The notes below the pieces were generated by a model. It had not been told where the DNA came from. It saw only the letters and a program-made list of their open reading frames with translations, and ran no database searches. Both the position numbers and the translations under genes were made by a program. Below are positions 34,363-39,037 of a DNA stretch of 39,037 nt, piece by piece. How positions within the stretch are numbered: the stretch's first letter is position 1; every line of letters starts with the position of its first letter. This DNA is from Paracoccaceae bacterium (GTDB taxonomy: Bacteria > Pseudomonadota > Alphaproteobacteria > Rhodobacterales > Rhodobacteraceae): NCBI GenBank assembly GCA_028874915.1, contig JAPPHA010000099.1, positions 46,332-85,368 on the forward strand, given 5' to 3'.

Positions 34363-34812
34363 TCACAATTGACACAATGGCGCATGAAATCGAGTTTTGC
34401 AAATTGCCAACAAGTCTACGAGTCTCCTCGTTTTGGTCGACGCCTCAGGCTTGCACTGGAGGATGTTGTGGACGCTTTCCTGGCTGATCCGTTGGTCCGG
34501 GCAATCCCCGCCTTCGACAGGCAATGGTCATGTTGAAGCTGCCGGATCAAGCGCATGATCGTCACATCTGTTCGCTGGCAAACCGCCGGGCTATTTCGGG
34601 GTTCAATCGATCATGGAAGGCACTCGTCGTACCGGAAACTGCGTTCACGTGATCTCGGAACCTACGCCAAGCATACGAAACAGGAAAAACCAGGCAAGAC
34701 TTACACCCATGTACGCATCTTCACATTCGCAATATGATTGCACCGTCATGTGTGAGACTGTCTCGAAAGACTTTTCCGCACTGAGATCTTCAGAACGATA
34801 CAATGGAACACC
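34363..34812. other. Divergent intergenic region between soxY and transketolase 2
   Basis: The 450 bases separate the minus-strand sox block from the plus-strand second transketolase and must hold both promoters. I see no convincing -35/-10 pair. A 60-codon plus-strand frame at 34354-34536 (containing FGRRLRLALEDVVDAFL) reads somewhat like protein but has no recognisable family and no ribosome binding site. Confidence 0.35.
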
Positions 34813-35799
34813 ATGAATGATGAGATGGCAACTTACGGCACCAGGGACCCCGCCATGCTGTTGATCGGCGAACGCACGTTTGACCCCGCTCCATTTGATG
34901 CGATCAGCTTCGATCTTTGCTCGCGCCGCAAGGATGTCGTGATCATGAGCGCGGACCTGAGCACGTACTGCCAGGTGAATCGCGTGAAGGCTGAACTTCC
35001 CGAACAGCACCTCGATGTGGGCATGGCGGAGCAGAACCTGATTTCCGTTGCAGCGGGCATCGCCAAGGCGGGCCTTGTGCCGGTCGCGACGACCTTCGCC
35101 TGTTACGCCACGCGCCGCGCCTATGACCAGATGATGATCTGCATGGGTACTGGACCGAACACCTCAATCGTCGTTGGCTTCACACCGGGCATCGCCAATC
35201 CGGCCCGCATTCACCATCAGGCAGCAGAGGATCTTGGCATGGTGCGCGCCATTCCGAATGCCACGGTGATCGATCCCATGGATCCGACCGACTTCCGCCA
35301 GGCACTGGATGTCGCCGTCGATTTGCCGGGCCTGGTGTATCTGCGCGGTCACCGGGGGGATACGCCCCGAATTCTGGATCCTGAGAGGTTCTCGTTCGAA
35401 CTGGGCCGGACGTACACGCTTCGGGAAGGGACCGGTATCGGCATTGTCGCGACCGGCCACGGCACTCAGTGGGCGCTGGAGGCTTCCGATCTTCTAACCG
35501 CGCGAGGACTGAGCCATTCCCTGCTGCATGTTCCGACGATCAAGCCGGTCAACGAGGCGGAAATTGCCGAGTTCGCCTATGCACATGACCAAATCGTAAC
35601 CGTGGAAAACCATCAAATCGTCACCGGGCTGGGGTCTTTGGTGACCGAAATCGTATCGGACATCGGCGGCGGGCCACGGATCACACGGCTTGGTCTCCCC
35701 AATACATGGGCGCCGGGTGGCACCCTTCCCTACATTCGCGCCGAGCTTGGACTGGATGGCGAAGGGCTGGCCAACCGTATCGAGGGACTCTCGACATGA
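34813..35799 (+). CDS. Transketolase-like C-terminal subunit (second copy)
   Basis: A 328-residue protein with the pyrimidine-binding and C-terminal domains of a transketolase. The activating glutamate is Glu73 in DVGMAEQNLISVAAGIA. ARIHHQAAEDLGMVRAIPN and the C-terminal domain (TVENHQIVTGLGSLVTE) are intact. It is clearly diverged from the copy at 19733. Here the C-terminal half is encoded before the N-terminal half, the reverse of the island copy. The stop overlaps the ATG of the N-terminal subunit (35796), so the two are coupled. The first 20 residues before the domain are extra. Its substrate is unknown. Confidence 0.88.
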   Translation: MNDEMATYGTRDPAMLLIGERTFDPAPFDAISFDLCSRRKDVVIMSADLSTYCQVNRVKAELPEQHLDVGMAEQNLISVAAGIAKAGLVPVATTFACYATRRAYDQMMICMGTGPNTSIVVGFTPGIANPARIHHQAAEDLGMVRAIPNATVIDPMDPTDFRQALDVAVDLPGLVYLRGHRGDTPRILDPERFSFELGRTYTLREGTGIGIVATGHGTQWALEASDLLTARGLSHSLLHVPTIKPVNEAEIAEFAYAHDQIVTVENHQIVTGLGSLVTEIVSDIGGGPRITRLGLPNTWAPGGTLPYIRAELGLDGEGLANRIEGLST

Positions 35800-36644
35800 G
35801 AACGAACACCACCAGCCGTATCCGTGACCTGGAAATCATTGCCGCCAGGATTCGCCGAAACGTTCTTGAGATTTGCCGTCAGCGCGGCGGCTACGCGGCG
35901 CAGGGCGTAGCGCTCGCCGATATTGCCGCCTGTCTTTATTTCGATGAAATGCGCCCAAACGGCAACGGTTGGTTCCACGACCGATTTGTTCTGTCGAACG
36001 GGCACGACGCGATCATGACCTACGGAGCGTTGGCCGAGCGCGGCTCTTACACGATGGACGAACTGAAGACCTACAACGCTGATGGCACCAGGATTGACCA
36101 AAGCCCGATCGAGGGACAGCTTGGGTTTGAAATCACCGCCGGTTCACTTGGCCAGGGTCCGAGCCAGGCCGCCGGAATAGCCTGGGCCGAGCGCAAAAGA
36201 GGCTCGGACAAACGCATCTACTGCCTTTTCTCTGACGGCGAACTGCAGGAGGGCAATGTTTGGGAGGCCGCCATGTTCGCCGGCCACCAGAAACTGTCGA
36301 ACCTTGTCTATATCATTGACAATAACGACATGCAGGCCTCGGGCCATGCTAGCGACGTGCTGGGCGTTGAACCGGTCCCTGAAAAGTTCGAGGCTTTCGG
36401 TTTCGCCGCGCGCCGCATCAATGGGACAAGTACGCGGGAGATCCTCGACGCCTTCGAAGAAGCGCGAAACACAACCGACAAGCCCTATGCCATGGTATGC
36501 GATACAAGACTTTTCGACGGAATCGATTGCCTGCAAGAGGCTCTGCCAATGGCGCATTACGTTTCCAGGACGGGCGCCGACTGGGACGCGGGAATTGCAG
36601 AAATTACAGCCAGAATTGATTTCTTGAAAGAAGCTTTCGGTTAA
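35796..36644 (+). CDS. Transketolase-like N-terminal subunit (second copy)
   Basis: This 282-residue thiamine-diphosphate-binding subunit has SDGELQEGNVWEA (146-157) and IIDNNDMQ, so cofactor binding is kept, with Ser in place of the first Gly of GDG. Several substrate-site positions differ from ordinary transketolases. The GH(P/I)GG loop is GGYAAQGVAL (31-40), without its histidine, and the GPLGHG loop is GSLGQGPSQ. The histidine of LSNGHDAI (His70) remains. These changes suggest a different or non-phosphorylated substrate. The start at ATG 35796 overlaps the preceding stop; an open frame from 35706 is not supported. It ends 323 bases before a broken SDR gene. Confidence 0.87.
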   Translation: MRTNTTSRIRDLEIIAARIRRNVLEICRQRGGYAAQGVALADIAACLYFDEMRPNGNGWFHDRFVLSNGHDAIMTYGALAERGSYTMDELKTYNADGTRIDQSPIEGQLGFEITAGSLGQGPSQAAGIAWAERKRGSDKRIYCLFSDGELQEGNVWEAAMFAGHQKLSNLVYIIDNNDMQASGHASDVLGVEPVPEKFEAFGFAARRINGTSTREILDAFEEARNTTDKPYAMVCDTRLFDGIDCLQEALPMAHYVSRTGADWDAGIAEITARIDFLKEAFG

Positions 36645-36967
36645 CCCGCGGTACCAGCAGGAAATTCGACGCAAGCAAGGGAAACTCTCGGCCACAGCCG
36701 CTGCAGCGACAGATGCAGGGCGCGACATAGGACCGGCAATTGCACTGACGACGCTATCCAAGACCGGGACCAATCTGGCCATTTTCCCTGCTCCATCGAC
36801 ACGCTTGAAGGCATCAAGAGCGAAACCGAGGCTCACGGGAACGTCGTGTTCGCGTTGAACCGGCGAAGCAATCTCACAATTGCCGCGCCGCCATTCATCG
36901 CTCTCGTGCCTTCGCTTTCCATAGTTGGCTCCTTCGGACCTGAAGTCCGACGGCCTCTTCAAGGCGT
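36645..36967. other. Intergenic gap, no recognisable gene
   Basis: I find no known family in this 323-base stretch. Both strands have frames open over much of it, as expected for GC-rich DNA. A plus-strand frame reading DTLEGIKSETEAHGNVVFAL and a minus-strand frame reading SLGFALDAFKRVDGAGKM are the longest protein-like runs, and they cannot both be real. It may hold debris from the same event that damaged the SDR gene. Confidence 0.3.
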
Positions 36968-37372
36968 TCACGGTTCGACGTAAAGGCCGCCATTGACCTC
37001 AATTTTCCCGGTCAGGTAGTCCGCACGGCCAGCGAAGCGACATTGATGATGCGCCCGTGTCCGCGCTCCAGCATGGCCTGATTGAAAAGGCCGGTGCACT
37101 GGAAAACCACGGACGGTTAGGTTGACCGCCACGACCCTGCTGAAAGGCTCCACGGGCATCACGCGGGTCGTCCAGAGTTTTCCCTCAAGGCTTGTCTTGG
37201 GTGCCCACCCGACGCGATTGATGAGAATGTCCGGTGCGTCAGGCAGTTGAGCAAGGGGACCAAGACACACCTCGACAGCATCGGCATCGGCGAGATCAAG
37301 CTTGACCAGGCTGACACGGTCGTGCTCGGCGGCGAACGTCTTGTATTTTGACCGCAACGTGGAATTGTCTTC
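36968..37372 (-). pseudogene. Short-chain dehydrogenase/reductase relic, frameshifted and deleted
   Basis: Read on the minus strand, the frame encodes an SDR middle part: DRVSLVKLDLADADAVEVCL, PDILINRVGWAPKT (the NNAG position, here damaged) and RVVAVNLTV. After a frameshift the next frame gives LFNQAMLERGHGRIINVAS. The reading then returns to the first frame for DYLTGKIEVNGGLYVEP, the normal SDR C-terminus. The stretch between NVAS and DYLTG, which should hold the catalytic Tyr-x-x-x-Lys, is deleted. The N-terminal cofactor motif is also absent. The gene is non-functional. Its 5' end runs into the sulfatase gene stop. Confidence 0.7.
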
Positions 37373-37373
37373 T

Positions 37374-38867
37374 TCAGGTAACGTTGATCGCGTTCGGCAG
37401 GAGCTCTTTTTCAAGAAACTCTTTCGCCTCGGCGTGGGTCATCCAATCTGGTGGCGGGAAATCCGCCGCCATTTCCCAGTCATCGCCGGTCGCCTCCATA
37501 TGGGCTGCAATCCGGGCGTCAAGTTCGTTCATCAACGTCCGATACACCGGATCATCCACCAGGTTGTCTTGCTCATGATAATCTGCGCGCTCGTCAAACA
37601 GCAGCACGCGTTTGTCCTTGTGGCGCATATAGAGCCAGTCCTTGGTGCGTATGCCGCGCTCTGCAAACGGCGCGAATTCGTGTGGGTTGGCGCCCGTTTG
37701 GGTAAAGACCTGATACCAGATCACGTCGCGCGCCTCGGTTTCTTGGCCATCGAGAACGGGAAGGTAGCTTTGGCCGTCGAGATCTTTGGGTATGTCTGCC
37801 CCGACAATGTCGAGAATCGTTGGCATCATGTCAGGGCCAACATCAACGAGGGCCTCGGTTTTCTGCGGCTTGAACCGTGCGGCATAACGGACAATCAACG
37901 GCACGTGCATGGCGCCCCGGTAGGCCTGGTTCTTGATCCCGCAGTAGTTACCGTGCTGACCGCACATGTCACCGTGATCGCTGAAGAACAGCACGACTGT
38001 GTCATCCGCGACTCCCAGACGATCAAGTTCGTTGAGGAGCCGCCCGACATTCCAATCAATATTGTGGATCATGCCATAGTATTCGGCGATGAATTGGCGA
38101 ATTTCGGCCTCTGTTTCCGGCTCTCCAACGGGTTTGGTGTCGTAGGCCGCGTGGCTCGAATGTCCGGACCGGGGATCGCCGCCGCACCAAACCTCGTTTC
38201 GAATTCTCTGAAACCTCCGCTGAAGCTCCATGTTGGGAACGCCCGCCGGCAGGGGGACCTCTTCGGGGCTGTAAACCTTGCGCAGATAGTCCGGCATATC
38301 CATCGGGAAATGCGGGGGGCCATAGCTTACAAACCCGATCCACGGCTTGCCGTCCCTGGAGGTCGATGCGTCAGCGATGAAGTCGATCAGCTGATCCGTT
38401 TGGTAGTCTGGTTCGTAGCGCCTCGAATGATAAGCTTGACCATCGTCATCGTAGAAAATCGAAGACATGTATTGATGACCGCGGTTGAAACCTATGAAAT
38501 GATCCCAGCCAAACCGGCGATCAGGCGGCACGAAGCCGGGCTTGGGTCCGCCTTCGAGATGCCATTTTCCGATATACCCGGTCCGATAGCCGGCATCCTT
38601 CATGAGATCGGCAAGGAAAACCTGGTCACCACGCAATGGGAAGTGATTTTGAATCATCCCGTGCCCCTGGGCAAATTTACCCGTCATTACAGAGGCGCGG
38701 AATGGGCAGCAGAGCGGGTACGACGTGTAAGCCTCGGTGAACTGGACCCCTTCGCTGGCCAACCTGTCGATCTGTGGTGTCTTGATTACCGGATTGCCGG
38801 CACAACCCATTGCGTCGTACCGCATCTGGTCGGCATAAATCAGAAGAACATTCGGTCTTTCTTTCAT
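37374..38867 (-). CDS. Type I sulfatase
   Basis: A 497-residue arylsulfatase-superfamily hydrolase that removes sulfate esters. The site converted to formylglycine is Cys53 in C53-C-P-F-R57, matching CxPxR with the uncommon Phe at the fourth position, followed by ASVMTGKFAQGHG. Metal-site segments NVLLIYADQMR and VLFFSDHGDMCGQHG, the GKWHLEG lysine and histidine, and GPPHFPMDMP are present. There is no signal peptide, so it acts in the cytoplasm on an imported sulfated compound. Its ATG overlaps by four bases the stop of a probable tripartite permease gene, linking uptake and desulfation. The enzyme needs an FGE; the SUMF1-like protein at 31595 lacks the required cysteines and is exported. 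Confidence 0.9.
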   Translation of the reverse strand: MKERPNVLLIYADQMRYDAMGCAGNPVIKTPQIDRLASEGVQFTEAYTSYPLCCPFRASVMTGKFAQGHGMIQNHFPLRGDQVFLADLMKDAGYRTGYIGKWHLEGGPKPGFVPPDRRFGWDHFIGFNRGHQYMSSIFYDDDGQAYHSRRYEPDYQTDQLIDFIADASTSRDGKPWIGFVSYGPPHFPMDMPDYLRKVYSPEEVPLPAGVPNMELQRRFQRIRNEVWCGGDPRSGHSSHAAYDTKPVGEPETEAEIRQFIAEYYGMIHNIDWNVGRLLNELDRLGVADDTVVLFFSDHGDMCGQHGNYCGIKNQAYRGAMHVPLIVRYAARFKPQKTEALVDVGPDMMPTILDIVGADIPKDLDGQSYLPVLDGQETEARDVIWYQVFTQTGANPHEFAPFAERGIRTKDWLYMRHKDKRVLLFDERADYHEQDNLVDDPVYRTLMNELDARIAAHMEATGDDWEMAADFPPPDWMTHAEAKEFLEKELLPNAINVT

Positions 38868-39037
38868 GAGTTATTGACCTTTCCCGCCATACGGCCTTTC
38901 ACCCAGGTCGAGATTGGTCCCCATAGAATCGTCAGTGCCAGAACGGCATAGATCCCGAGACCGATTGGGGTGTCAAAGAATTGGGAATTATATACTTGCC
39001 TAACCATGCGAGATTTGCTAGGATGATTCGTGAAGGG
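38864..39037 (-). CDS. C-terminal end of a membrane permease, probably TctA-type (partial)
   Basis: Only the last 57 codons are inside the window; the gene continues beyond 39037. The peptide has a short basic stretch, RQVYNSQFFDTPIG, then one hydrophobic helix (LGIYAVLALTILWGP) and a basic tail ending GKVNNS. This arrangement resembles the C-terminus of the large TctA permease of tripartite tricarboxylate transporters, but the fragment is too short to be sure. The stop overlaps the sulfatase ATG (ATGA), so the two are co-translated and the transporter probably imports the sulfated substrate. Confidence 0.45.
   Translation of the reverse strand, partial: PFTNHPSKSRMVRQVYNSQFFDTPIGLGIYAVLALTILWGPISTWVKGRMAGKVNNS

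Noticed and set aside
1-39037. tRNA, rRNA, CRISPR array or intact insertion sequence
   Set aside because: None was found by eye on either strand; all transposase-like frames are truncated or interrupted.

Overview
The window looks like chromosomal DNA of a GC-rich alphaproteobacterium. I infer this from codon use, twin-arginine and c-type cytochrome content, and Sox, SorC and RbsC-type families; no rRNA or tRNA gene is present to confirm it. Genes are densely packed in operons, but several gaps hold decayed transposases and broken genes, so the region has been rearranged.

Layout. (1) 145-6075, plus strand: an amidase followed by a branched-chain-amino-acid/urea-type ABC importer (binding protein, permease, fused permease-ATPase, second ATPase), all translationally coupled. 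A LuxR-type regulator (6170-6985, minus) faces it. (2) 6986-8162: no intact gene. (3) 8163-10622, minus: an MMPL/RND exporter. (4) 11272-16195, minus: a five-gene block encoding a 2Fe-2S subunit and a Tat-exported xanthine-dehydrogenase-family Mo subunit, then a flavocytochrome c sulfide dehydrogenase pair (FccA/FccB) and a SoxX-type cytochrome. (5) 16564-17040: IS3 orfA relic. (6) 17261-29302: a sugar island with a SorC regulator, a GlpK-like FGGY kinase, a two-subunit transketolase, two RbsC-type permeases, an RbsA-type ATPase, a sugar-binding protein and a divergent fucose/arabinose-isomerase-family enzyme. Transposase debris lies inside it. (7) 29347-30212: IS630 and DUF4338 relics. (8) 30274-34362, minus: soxY-soxZ-soxA, a SUMF1-domain protein and a triheme cytochrome c. 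(9) 34813-36644, plus: a second two-subunit transketolase with the halves in reverse order. (10) 36968-39037, minus: a broken SDR gene, a sulfatase and the end of a probable TctA-type permease.

How it may fit together. Blocks 4 and 8 lie on the same strand and complement each other. SoxA is in one and SoxX in the other; the triheme cytochrome is in one and the Mo/Fe-S enzyme that normally uses such a cytochrome is in the other. The simplest reading is that one long sulfur-oxidation operon (soxYZA, SUMF1-like, triheme cytochrome, Fe-S/Mo hydroxylase, fccAB, soxX) was split by the sugar island, which has transposase relics at both edges. The window has no soxB or soxCD, and SoxY has an unusual extended C-terminus. 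This makes the sulfur module the best candidate here for a non-standard system. The island's isomerase, kinase and split transketolase match the logic of a pathway such as that for D-apiose (isomerase, ketose kinase, ketose-phosphate transketolase), but the actual sugar cannot be read from sequence.
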